Below are positions 37,504 through 48,352 of a stretch of 64,000 nt of DNA, piece by piece (position 1 is the first letter of the stretch; each line of letters starts with the position of its first letter). The translations under genes and the position numbers were made by a program. The notes beneath the pieces were generated by a model. That model did no database searches and was not told the origin of the DNA. It was given only the letters and a program-made list of their open reading frames with translations. The DNA comes from Hymenopellis radicata. Taxonomy: Eukaryota; Basidiomycota; Agaricomycetes; Agaricales; Physalacriaceae. The stretch is taken from positions 1-64,000 of the forward strand of contig JADNRX010000007.1 of NCBI GenBank assembly GCA_015501595.1, written 5' to 3'.

Positions 37504-38160
37504 CTTTGAGAAAGCACGGTTGTGACCTAGCCCTCCAGAGGCAACGGTCGCGCTTTTATAGGTGCACACGGTGGTGCAAGTTCCTCCGAGAAGATCTACG
37601 CAGACGGGGAAACGGACCTGGTAATAGACCTGGTGAATAGAGTGTTTAAATCAGGCAACGGTGCTCGCAGCATCGCAACGCGGTCCGTCACGCGGTCGCA
37701 GAAGACCGGATATCTGTCGGGCACAGATCCAAGTCGGCTGCAGACCCCGTTCAACGCAACACGGCCTTCGAGGAAGTCAGAAAAAGCTTGCCGCCTGTGC
37801 GTGACCATGGAGCGATGTCAAAGAACATCCTGCAACGCATCAAAATCAGGCAAAGACACGGAAAGTAAGGAGTGACTTCGGAAAAATCGATATCGCGTTC
37901 ATGCTGGTGGAGACTGGTGATTGGACATGACATGCCGTGGCAACCGTCACAGACTCACTTGCCTCGAGAGTCTAATAGTCTCTTGCGAAAATCGCCTCAT
38001 CAAGTCTCGCGTTCGAACAACAGTACTTCGTTCAATCGCCAGACCATTCACGACTAACAGGTTTGACGGGGCACTATCAGGACGAGTTACATCAGTCAAG
38101 GAGCCTGAGAATTACTACTACTAGTTATCCTTTTCTGAAGTTAGCTCGTGTCAATCGCCA
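37504..38160. other. Gene-free stretch
   Basis: About 650 bp upstream of GH10 copy C; it should hold that gene's promoter. No further coding or repeat signal is seen. Confidence 0.4.
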
Positions 38161-38652
38161 TCATGCCAGGGGACATACCAAAGCAAAAACCTCGAAGGTT
38201 GCTGGCAAGTCAGGTTGACTCGCCAGTTGAATTCGATAGATCGCAAACAGTCCGTTGAGATCAGATCGAGTGGCGGAATTAGTCTCGCAAAGACAAGTCG
38301 TCGACCCATTGCAATCCATAACGTGCGTCAGGATAAAACACGCCATTCGATCCTCCGAGTCCAAGGTCCCCGCCAACACCGTGGATGGCGTCGGCCAAAA
38401 GGTCCCCACTGGTTGCGTCTCTCAAATTGCGACTAGAAAAAGAGCGATTAGGGTCTGTATTTTAAGGCTCTCCGATGCGCGTACCCATTTATTCCGACGA
38501 GCACGCGTCCCAAAGGGGCCTTCAGTCACCATCTGGTTCCCCAAGAAAAGATTGCCATCAAACAACTTGGTGAAGGTTGGAGCAGAATTCTGCGCCAGAG
38601 AAGCAGACACGGCCGTAGCCAAAGAGAAGGCCTTGAAACAGCAGCGACACAT
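38161..38652 (-). pseudogene. Secreted DUF3237-like protein, apparently decayed
   Basis: A signal peptide (FKAFSLATAVSASLAQ) opens at the ATG 38652, followed by FTKLFDGNLFLGNQ and TEGPFGTR in exon 38485-38652. A second exon begins after a TTTTTCTAG acceptor near 38431 and reads NLRDATSGDLLADAIHGVGG, then NGVFYPDARYGLQWVDDL. The order resembles a family of small secreted fungal proteins I associate with DUF3237. The two exons do not join in phase with any visible donor, and after DDLSLRD the frame hits TAA, with the expected remaining ~60 residues scattered in other frames. The identification rests on memory of the motif order. Confidence 0.4.
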
Positions 38653-41028
38653 GATACATAAACAATAGTGTTGGTGAAATCAAGGTGTTGAAGAGTCTTA
38701 TAGGCTTTCAAAGGTCTGACGAAGAACTTGCTGCAAGCTGACTGTGCCCCCGCACTGTGGGCTATGCCGAGAGGGTAATATCGCGAGGAGGACGAAGAAT
38801 AGGCTGCCAAAGCAGATGTACACCTGTCTGCATGCATAAAATTTCTCGCCACGTACAGTTCAAAGGCCAAGTTACCACACAAAGTGATTTGAATAGGACC
38901 GCCAGCGGCCGTTTTCTCCACTATCAACTAGCATCGGAATACCAGAAAGTCGTCAAGTCTTCGGATACGGGACGCGCATTTGTTCAATGTCGGCCCTGGG
39001 AAGGTCGGATAGACGCGCTATACTGAGTGGTTTCAGTAGCATAATGTGATGATACTTCCAGAAAATTCGTAAGGCTCCATTGCGAGTTTTTCGCCGAAGA
39101 AAACGCCGTTCGAGTGGCAGCATTTCAGCATAAGGGATGTCTAGACTGCCTCGTAGAGACCGTTCCTTCCTGATTTCCGGCGGTGTGGATCGACACGTAA
39201 ATTCACCGTTGAATGCGTTATGGAATGAGCAGGAGTGAGGAAGAGAAGACGAAGCGGAAAAGGTTGCTTAGTAACATACACCGGTCCGAGTTTGCCGAAG
39301 TCGGCTCATACCCCGCGCCACGTCTCGAACTGCTCCTTCTTCGCTGAACCTCCACGGCCAGTCCGACCTCAGTCTCCCTCTCGATTACAACTGCCGATGT
39401 CAGGAACTTACTCAGAGCGTTTTCCCGACAGGACGTATGTAACGGGTTCCAGGAATTACGCAAGGTCCGAATCACTGTGCTGCTGTCTGATTGCCACACT
39501 ATCCTGCTAGACGACTAGAATCAGGTCTTCGTTACGGCAATACTTTTATAGGCCCAGTCGACTCGGCTATCTCCTCCCTTGCTTGCGTTATTCGGAGATA
39601 CTACTACGTCCAGTCGAAGCTGCACTGGGAAATTTACTGGACCTGCAATCGCCTGATGTCGTCTTGTGAACTAAAAGCATTCCATCATCAACGGAGTATT
39701 CGACTTCCAATAAAAATGTGCAAATTCTTTTCTATACATACTGTGCGCTTCATCGTCGCGGAAAGTTCTAACTCCTGTGATTTTGATAGAATCAATGATT
39801 GCGGGAAAGGGCGCTGTCGTCTCGTTTGCGTGGTCCGGGCTTTGTAGCTAGGGCTGCCACGAGTACATGCCGTTCGAACAACCATATCATTCACCTTCAA
39901 AGATCGTTCGATCTTCGCATCTGTGGAACAGATCAGCAGTTAACAGGCACGAAGTCCTGTAGCAGCTGTAGTACGTGGTCATCTCACTCTTGCAGGGAAC
40001 GTCGCTGTCGCTATTAGTATCACACTAGTGAAAATGGAAAGCTATGTTTCGAGCATCATCGATGCAAGGACTTTCCCATCCAAGTCAATCAGGCTGGTGG
40101 CCTCGTCCAATCATTCTATTTCAGTGCCATCGTATAGCATCCATTGACTACGGAGATACCTCCTGTGGTCATACATTGAGTACCGTGGCTGGCAGAATGT
40201 GCATGAGCTCCTGATCGTGAAATCCCGTTTGCTAAGAATCTGTCGTGCCACGGTGCCGTACAGTATACATGTTGGTTTCATACACCCGCTCGATGATTCT
40301 TACCTTCCCGCCGCGGCGCCGCCGCCTCCCGTACCTTCTGCTCGATTTTTCTATGGAATCAAATGTTGCCATCAGTCCGCGACCACAGGAATCAATCACG
40401 TCCTGAAGCAAACCAATCCCGCACCTGTGTGATTGGTCCGTTGTCCGTGCTCAATCTGATGTTCCCCGCGCGTTCAGCGAATCTTCGAGGTCAATGATTG
40501 CGATGAACTGCGACATTCAGTTAGGTGTGCTTCGGTTAGACCTCCGAGGCGTTCTCCAGAACTGTATTGACCTAGAAGTGAGGTCCTTCATCAAAGCTTC
40601 TGAACGAATAAGTCATCGCTGAAAGAGCTGGAACTTGCCGGTACATTCAAGAAAAGGAAAACCGGAGACCGGCAAATTGTTGCGAGAATTACACAAGTGT
40701 GACATACATTGGAAATTCCTTTGGCAGTAGGTGCAAACCTTCTGAGCATTGCAAGTAATATATACCTACGCCACGTTCGTACTTAGCCTGTGACAGATAA
40801 CCTCATGTGCAATGCAGACGCGCTTCGTCACAATCCGAAAATAGAATGAGTTTGGCTTTGTTTGCCTGATTCCCCTTTTCGTTCACGCGTCAACAACCCC
40901 TGCTCCGACTCTTCATTGACGTGCAATATTATTGCGTGTTGCCTCTCTGCGTCGCTAGAGAAGGAACGAATATCAAACGCCTTAGTTTCTGGCCGTGTCA
41001 AGCACATCCTGAAGCCGACACCTCAACT
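38653..41028. other. Long gene-free stretch
   Basis: About 2.4 kb with many short frames on both strands, none longer than ~135 codons and none with family features. I found no inverted repeats, tRNA or CRISPR-like array by eye. It contains the promoter of the RAD18 gene at its right end. Confidence 0.45.
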
Positions 41029-42417
41029 ATGTTCAAAAGACCAGAATCTACATGGCAGAATACCCAGCTTCCAGAGCCCGGCGACTTTCCTGAGGGTTCT
41101 AAAGCACCTGGTTTGAGACTGTTGGACAGCACACTTCGCTGTCCCATTTGCAAGGAATTCTTCACGGGTCCAGTTAGTCTGCGTTGCGGTCACTCATTCT
41201 GCTCCGAGGTACGCAAGTCTCCGAGGTGAAGTTGAATATTGACCTTTAATGTCCGCAGTGCATAAGAGAATCACTCTCGGTGAAACAGGAGTGTCCAACG
41301 TGTCGGAAAGGGCAGGAGAATGAAGGTCACCTTCGGGTGAATCCTGTCTTAGAGGAGGCGGTCACGGCTTGGAAAGACGCTAGGTGCGTACCATACGCCC
41401 TTGGGCGGCACTGTATCTTCATTTCGGGCTGTAGGGCCTCTGTGTTATTATTTATAGAGAAAGCGAACCGTCCGGAGCCAAGTACATCCAACAAGAAACG
41501 GAAACTCAGTAATCCTGACTCTTCGGACGTGGAAATTATCTCGAGCCCACCGAGACCGTCGTCTTCGAAACGGGATGGTGGGTCATCTCTTCTGCCCCGC
41601 ATGGAAACCTGTACTCACAAGTAGATCCAGCCGAAGAACAGACGACCTGCCCGGTGTGCAACAGGCCTGCTACCGAAGCGGTCATTAATCAGCATCTCGA
41701 CAAAGGCTGTACTGCAACCGACGCGAAGAACACGAAAGACGCGTGGTCGAAGTTGATGACCGGCAAGAAACCGGTCAACGGTAAGGGGAAAACCAAGTAA
41801 GGGATCCTCGGTGTAGGTTGTGTGTGACAAGACTAAGATGTTTGCCTCAGGTCGAGTACCCCCGACATCGACGAGGATACCCCGCTCCCCAAGGTCTCTT
41901 ATGATACGCTGAAGGACAAACAGATCAAAGACCTCCTCGTCAAACAAGGCTTGTCGGTAATTGGAGACCGACAGCAGCTTATCAATAGATACCAGCGGTA
42001 CGCAGTTATTTCCCTTGTTCCTCTTCTGGCTGTAATGTCTCATTCCTCAGTTGGGTTATTGTTTACAACGCTAATCTGGACAAGGCTCTCAAGCACAGGA
42101 AAACCGTTGTGCAGCTAAAAGCGGACTTGACGCGTTGGCTTGAGAAACAAGAGGGCAAATCAAAGCCGGTTGTCGAGGACGCAGCAGCGCATCAGGTAAG
42201 GCGGTCTCGTACGGCGGCGTTTCCGGTGGTGACCTTGTTCTCGATATAGCGAAAGTACGGAGAGCAGTTCGCAAAATTGACCGAAGCGGCGCGTCCTAGA
42301 AAGAAGACCGCCTCGGCATCTCAGTCACCGTCTGAGAGCACCCCCACTCCACGGTCTCCACCCGCCTCCGCATCGGTTAGAGCAGTGCCAGAGGATGAGA
42401 TTATCGAAGTCCATTAG
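41029..42417 (+). CDS. RAD18: RAD18 E3 ubiquitin ligase
   Basis: With the E2 RAD6 it monoubiquitinates PCNA at stalled forks, starting translesion synthesis. Exons 41029-41208, 41259-41383, 41435-41577, 41622-41796, 41851-41997, 42051-42195 and 42250-42417 give 360 aa. Order: N-terminal RING (LRCPICKEFF, RCGHSFCSECIRE, CPTCRKG) at residues ~35-85; ARASVLLFIEKANR; UBZ4-type finger CPVCNRPATEAVINQHLDKG followed by Cys; SAP domain YDTLKDKQIKDLLVKQGLSV with DRQQLINRYQRWV; and a Lys-rich, Ser/Pro tail. Intron 2 (41384-41434) is spliced to the second of two AGs; using the later AG would break the frame. No lesion is seen. Confidence 0.95.
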
Positions 42418-43332
42418 CAGAACAAGAGAAGTATGCTTCGAGCCATCATTGTACTATTCTTATCACTCGTCATACCAGACCTTGTACCCCATTGATCACA
42501 ACCCTCATCGATATCGACATTGAATTTGAACATGCTGCATGAGCGTTTTCCGTCAGTCTGACCATATGTGCATCGCTGTGAAATTCGAGGGCTAAACGGA
42601 TCTCAAGACCACACACAGCCTCGGGCTTGGGAATGTTGCGGTGGGACGAATAGGCCATCGATTCTCTCCATCTCGCTTTGATGTCCCATCTCTGCACCGC
42701 GTTTCGTCCGTCTCATCAGATCCACGGTTCTGAGCACGCTCGCCGTGATGAACACGGACTCACCGCTAACGTGAACTCACATGGCGTCTGCGGTCCAGGG
42801 GGGAGTAAGCGGCCCAGCACTCCTCTAGCTCCGCTCAATGCGCCGTACGCACATAGGGAACAATGGAGAACGGTGCAACAATAGTCGCGGGCTCTACAGA
42901 GCAAGTTGTTTATTTGTTCAAGAAGGAAGATCCTTTGTTCCCATCATCAGGCATTGTCAGCTGAATTGAGGTGAAGAACATTTCGTTACAGCAACTGCGT
43001 GACGAGCGTGAGGCCCCGCATGCGGTGATCTGCATTTTCACGAAACAATAAGAATCCGAGAAAGGAAGGAGCGCCGAGCGCGCAATTTCCTTCCCACCCA
43101 AATATAGGACAAGGGCAAGTGATGCTTCCGTTTCTTATAAGGTCCATTGTCCTGCCGTGATGGAGGGCATTGTTTCCGCCCGCGGGTTCCCAGCTATTTC
43201 TCCTTTCTCTTCCCTTTGGCCTCTTTCTCTTTCATGATGTTTTCGTTTTCAGAATCCACCAGTGATCACTCAAGCGTACGTCCGACCCTTGTCTCTCAAA
43301 GGGCCTTTGAAAGCTGACAATGAGAGCAGTTC
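42418..43332. other. Gene-free stretch
   Basis: About 900 bp between the RAD18 stop and the next rightward gene. No supported feature; the right part is a likely promoter, with pyrimidine-rich sequence at 43180-43240. Confidence 0.4.
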
Positions 43333-43952
43333 ATGTCAGAGAAGGATCACTCCGCCTTGCCGACGACCGGCGTGCAGAAAATCAAATACAACGCAGAGAG
43401 CGCGTGGGACTTTCAGCTCGACGTTGCGCACAAGCCCGTCGACCTCTCCGTCGTGCTCCCCCACTATCGCGCGCGCAACCAGCCTGTCGATCACCGAATG
43501 CACGTCTTCCTGGGCAACGACTCGGCACCTATCAAAGCGAAAATAGTACGTTCTCCAAGTCGCGCGTCGATCGCCCATCTAACCGCGCCTGCCAGTGTCG
43601 CAACTCGCCCAAAACCAAATTCTACCTCGACGTCCAGGCCATCAGCGCCGACGTGACATTATACCTGCCCTCCGACTTTACGGGCCGCATCCACTGCGCC
43701 GGCGGGCGCCCGTCGCTGTCCTCCGGCTTCCTGAACCGCATCATGCCCAACGTGCGCTTCCAGGACAGCGTCGACGCGGGCCTGCCGGAGGACGAGGTGG
43801 TCGTCGTCACGTCCGGACGCATCACCTTCCGCATGTGGGACGTGCGCACCGGCACGCCCGAGAACGCCCAGAAGGAGGCGCTCAAGCGCATGTTTGGCCG
43901 CACCCACAAGGCCCCGGAGACCATTGATTGGGACTTTCTCCTTGATGACTGA
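43333..43952 (+). CDS. DUF7330-like protein
   Basis: Two exons, 43333-43545 and 43596-43952, encode 189 aa. The second exon is much more GC-rich than its surroundings and reads TKFYLDVQAISADVTLYLPS, DFTGRIHCAGGRPSLSSG, and DEVVVVTSGRITFRMWDVR. This matches my recollection of the fungal DUF7330 domain, a beta-rich segment of unknown function. The first ~70 residues are hydrophilic. There is no signal peptide or membrane segment, and the acidic end (IDWDFLLDD) is likely cytosolic. A further 5' exon is possible. Long frames on both strands inside exon 2 are by-products of its GC content. Confidence 0.65.
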
Positions 43953-45157
43953 TTCGTTCCCTTCTCTATGCTCTTCTTCCTTCGCTTTTATGGTTTAGGG
44001 CTCTCTCCCACCTAGTATATGCATAACCTTTCCATCTGACTTGTAGCACTCTTTTCGCTTCGTTCTCATTGCACGTCATTAACCCACTGTATCATCCAAC
44101 CCACACTTGCGCAATGCCTGTATACTCGCACTCGTATTATCCCACTGTAGCCTTATTACTTTCCCGTTACTCTAGTAGAGACTAGAATCTATACCACACT
44201 ATATAACCTATGTTTTCACTATGCACCTTTGTCGTGATCCCGAAAATTGCTTTTCCAGGCTGCCCATCTCCACCGTGTACGGATTATTACAATATGGACA
44301 CCCTCGATGTGAGCTGTGAGCAGCGCTGGTTCAGGAGCCTTTATAGGCCCCCGCTGATTCTCAATGCCGGTATAAGACCAAGAAGCATGGAAGTTGATCA
44401 ATAGCGTTATCCCGTCCATAGCTCATGTCACCTCGCCTCGCCTTATGAGAATACTCGGAAGCTTGGTTGTTGTGTTCGTGCAAAAGCCGATGTCCACGTA
44501 ACAGGCCTTGTCCCGCTTTGTTCGCTCTGCTATCCAGAGCAGCGGAGGATCGTTCGCACCGAGTTCACCGTTGGCCAAGTCAGTATTTTCCAGAACGCGA
44601 CCTTGAGAGAGGATCCCAAAACTGTTGCCAGGTCAGGTCCCGGATGCGCTGAATCTACGCGAAATGGAACGTCTCGTAAGTATTTCAACCTCAGCACACC
44701 ACATGTTCCTTTCGCAGACCTGGAACCCGATATCCATCCTCGAAACCGCGTGAATCTCGCCAAATGGGTCCACGATTCTTGTCGTATACGCGTTTGGATA
44801 CGCCTTCCTCTCCACTTAGTCTCATATTATAGGCGGCGTCCGTCAATAAATTGAAAAACGCGTAAGAGAAGCAAAATTTCAACGACCGCCTGGTCATTCG
44901 AGCAGGATAACAGTCGCAGAATCGAGACGACCGGTTCCGTGTGGATAAGCTCCCAGAGACCCTGGCATATCGATGACGAGCGAAGACTACTGGGACGGCA
45001 GTTCCCTTTAGTGCTTGGATATAGTTCGGTAACGAGCGGCCGCGACCTATGCCTTGGACTTGGAGATAAAGAAAACTTCCGAGTACGACCAGCAGCCGTA
45101 TCACCAAAGAAAGCAAATACATATCGTTATTGGGGGTGCAATTCATACCGTAAAATG
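43953..45157. other. Gene-free stretch
   Basis: About 1.2 kb of 3' flank for the DUF7330-like gene and for the leftward DCN1 gene. Frames at 44530-44854 on both strands mirror each other and show no family match. Confidence 0.45.
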
Positions 45158-47017
45158 CTAATCGGATTTGTTCTCTCCCTTCTTATGAGCGACAAATTCG
45201 TCAAGAAGTGTTGGCCACGCCTGAGACACGGTCAGTAAATCGCGATAGCCGAAGTGCACGCGGAGGACCCACCCCATCGGCCTCGTACCCATCGAGATTG
45301 GGATTCATAGTCTCACAGAATTCCAACATCTACAGCAATATCAGTAGCGGCCTACACGGAATTCGGCGTGTACATACCATTCCCCAGAGATCCTTGTTCA
45401 CAGCCTTGTACGACTCTTCGCGACCCTATGCAGGCAATTATTCCACGCGTATGTCGGTGCAGAGAGAAGCAACCTACATTGATGAACTCGAGCACTTCAT
45501 TCACGAGCGCGTATTTGGGTGTGAGAAGAACAGCCCAGAACGCTTTCGCAGTCTGGCGTTTAGTCAGGAATATAGATCTCAGAGCTGGCGGCACTACACT
45601 CACATCCATCTCAATGTTTCGCGATTGTCTAGAGGCGTACTGTCAGTGACCAAGCGTCAAGAGAGACCAGTGAAAGCACCCACGGAGGTTTGACAAGTGT
45701 AAAGGAGTAAAAATACAGCTTGTGGAACACGTCCTTGGGATTCTCAGAAAACTGCCAATACTCCGTCCGGTCATACGGTTCGTCGGTTCGTTTAGACGAC
45801 TTCTTGATCGGGGGTTTTCCATCCACCACGAGAGCGTTTAACTCCTCCAACGCGAGTTTGATAGCAGATAAGCAAGATATCCTGGGATGCAAATGAGCAA
45901 TGGCGCGTAACTGGACGCAAGGATGACGCACTTTCGATCGGCCGTCCATTTGAGCCAGCCGCTTTTCTCTAGTTTGCCCATTTCCTGCGCGTTGAGTTGC
46001 CAGGATAGCAAGATGGGTAGAGCGCCATCCATAGGAATGTCGGCTTCGGTGCATATCTTCTCGAGGCCCTCAGGACCTATGACATTAGGCTCATCGTCGT
46101 CTGCATAGTTGGTAAAGAGCTCGGCTGCGCGGGCTGGGGAGTATGGTTCGGGCTTGACGGTGGGCTGTTTCTTTGGTTCAACTGGGGGAGGCTAATGGGG
46201 AGCAGGTTAGGGCGAGATCAGCAAGAACGGCATGGATCACGCACTGCTGCTACTTGTTTACTTGGACCAGCTTGGTCGTCTACATCGCTGGATTTTTTGT
46301 TAAAACATGAGCAGAGAAAGGATATGAGGCCGCCCATGGAAGGGCATGCACGACTGCCGACGAGAAGGACAGCAGAGGGCGATGGCGGCGGTGTTGGAAG
46401 CCAACTTACTTGACAATTAATGGCTCCTGTGAAGTGAACGGGTCAGCCACGTGGAAAGGTATTAGGGCACGTGTAACTGACATCATTATCTTGCGCTCTT
46501 TTTGGTGGGGATGCGAACACGCGTTTTGGAGACAAGAGAGAAAAGATGATGGCTCGTCAACGCGGGAAACGATGAGCAGAATATATGCGCACTTTGTGGG
46601 AGCCTTTTTGGTACGCTTGGGCTTGGCTGGTGCTTTCGTTCTAGGTTTCTTCGCTGGTGGCTTTCCACAGACCGTTCAGGAGATAATTTGGATCAGATAG
46701 ACTGTACTCACTGCCTCTATCTCCTCATCATCGTCTTGGTCGTCGTCAACTGGTCTACAGGAGAACATGACGACAACGGGTATGGTAGTAAGGGGACACG
46801 CACGTCGGGGCCTTCTTCTTAGGCGGCGCCTTTTTCTTGACTGGCTGGACATCTTTGTCCTCTTTCTTGCTCTTGGCGCGCGTCGAGCTGCGGGTCGCGC
46901 GTGTCGAAGTAGTTTCTCCAGCGGCCGATGTGTCGGCTTGTTTTCGCTATAATTCCCCAGAAATTGAGCAAATAGTTGCGGAAATCAGGTAAAGAGCTGG
47001 CCCACCTTGGGTGGCAT
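45158..47017 (-). CDS. DCN1: DCN1-like cullin neddylation factor
   Basis: DCN1/DCUN1D proteins act as E3s that help the NEDD8 E2 modify cullins. Exons: 47006-47017 (12 nt), 46804-46946, 46712-46754, ~46593-46660, 46410-46426, 46245-46287, 45932-46191, 45684-45881, 45478-45628, 45378-45425, 45273-45329 and 45158-45220. The first ~100 residues are a Lys/Pro/Ala-rich linker (APPKKKAPT, PAKPKRTKKAPTK) that replaces the UBA domain of animal homologues. The cullin-binding domain follows: EPNVIGPEGLEKICTEADIP, SWQLNAQEMGKLEKSGW, EPYDRTEYWQFSENP, AKAFWAVLLTPKYALVNEVL, AVNKDLWGMMLEFCETM, and DGAWPTLLDEFV. The donor of the fourth exon is not resolved: the obvious GTGCGC gives the wrong phase, a GTTTCC 22 nt on restores it. 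It is divergent from CIA2. Confidence 0.92.
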
Positions 47018-47148
47018 GGTGGCGGCAGCAGATGAACGTGGTAGCAGTCAGAGGCGAAAATATAAATTTGGCATAGTCGCGGCCACACGTGATCCGGACA
47101 AGGACGACTGGGGTTAGGGTTTGATAACCCTGCTCATTAACTGTCATC
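47018..47148. promoter_or_regulatory. Compact bidirectional promoter of DCN1 and CIA2
   Basis: Only 131 bp separate the two start codons. It contains a palindromic CACGTG at 47086-47091, a TATAAAT-like AT-rich word at 47061-47067, and GGGTTAGGGTTTGATAACCC (47111-47130), which is a telomere-repeat-like box with a short inverted end. Each site is seen in the sequence; function is inferred. Confidence 0.55.
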
Positions 47149-47807
47149 ATGGTCGAAGTCTTCAACCCGAATCCTGTCATTTTCAAGCCTGTCAAATCAG
47201 ATAAAAAACATAGTAGCTCCCTCTGGATTGATGACGATGGACAGCCACAAGTCGACGGTGGCGACCATGTAGAGCCCATTGATCAGGACGAAATTTACGG
47301 CAAGTACTCAGTCAGAAATTCACAACTTGTTTATAACAACTCTGAGTTAGAATTGGTCAGGACAATATACGATCCGGAACATCCAAACACTCTTGAAGAG
47401 CTCAACGTTGTTTCTGCTCCGCAAATTAATGTGTCTGGAAACCGCATCCTGGTCGAATTCACGCCTACCGTTCCTCACTGCGGCGCTTCCACCTTGATTG
47501 GTACGGTATCTACTTCCACGAGTAATATGTCATCTTATCTATTGTAGGATTGTCAATTCGCGTCCGCCTTCTCCGAAGTTTGCCCCACCGCTTCAAAGTT
47601 GATATCATCGTCAAGCCAGGCTCTCATCAGAGTGAAGAAGCTGGTAAGTTTGTCTTCCGTATAATAAGCCAGCTTGTCAACGTCTGCGCTCCAGTCAATA
47701 AGCAGTTGAACGACAAGGAACGAGTCGCAGCTGCACTCGAGAATCCCGCTCTCGTCAAGACAATTGAAGGATGCTTGGACCAGCCGACTGCCAGCCTCCT
47801 CTTCTAA
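47149..47807 (+). CDS. CIA2: CIA2 (MIP18/FAM96 family) cytosolic Fe-S assembly protein
   Basis: Part of the CIA targeting complex that inserts Fe-S clusters into cytosolic and nuclear proteins, including DNA polymerases. Exons 47149-47500, 47548-47643 and 47695-47807 give 186 aa. The MIP18 domain is complete: [60 protein letters not shown], and [18 protein letters not shown]. The reactive Cys of PHC is present. The N-terminal ~80 residues are acidic and variable, as usual. No lesion is seen. It is transcribed away from DCN1. Confidence 0.94.
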
Positions 47808-48352
47808 GTGACACTCACTTTCACCTGCTTAGAGCCAGGCTACCGATCCACGCCATCGGACTTCATGCATTGCATGTCCGGGAGCTTGGATAGAGGACGT
47901 GGATGTTATGTCTTATGGTTGCAGTTGTATTACGCCAATCAGTGGTCTTTAAATGTGATTTCTGGTTAACGAAGGCGTTGCATTCCTGCGACCGCGCGCA
48001 CGATACCACTTTCCGCGAACATACTTCGATGGTTCACTGACCATGTCTTCCACAGCCCACTGCTTCAGCGCTCGTCGTCATACCTGAGAAACTTCAAACG
48101 TTGCACATCGAAATACCAAGAATTACTATCTGTAGTACACGACGTACAGATGAAAACGAGACGATCTGACTATGTATATATGAAGACTACTCCAGTAAAT
48201 GCGAGAGTGGTGTTGTGAAGATATGTCGTGCCAAGAATGAATGAAATGATGGGTGTAATACGAAAGCAATAAACGAATCTGAAAGCAAGTTGCAAAGCGA
48301 GAGGACCAAGATTTGGGAATTAGAGGAAGGAAATGAAAACCGAGCAAGAAAT
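47808..48352. other. Convergent 3' intergenic stretch
   Basis: About 540 bp between the CIA2 stop and the stop of the serine-rich gene on the other strand. No supported feature. Confidence 0.4.

Noticed and set aside
43336..43927. Several long frames on both strands
   Set aside because: They overlap the GC-rich exons of the DUF7330-like gene in other frames; only the called frame continues across the intron.
44530..44854. Possible small gene on either strand
   Set aside because: The two strands give equally long frames and neither resembles a known protein.
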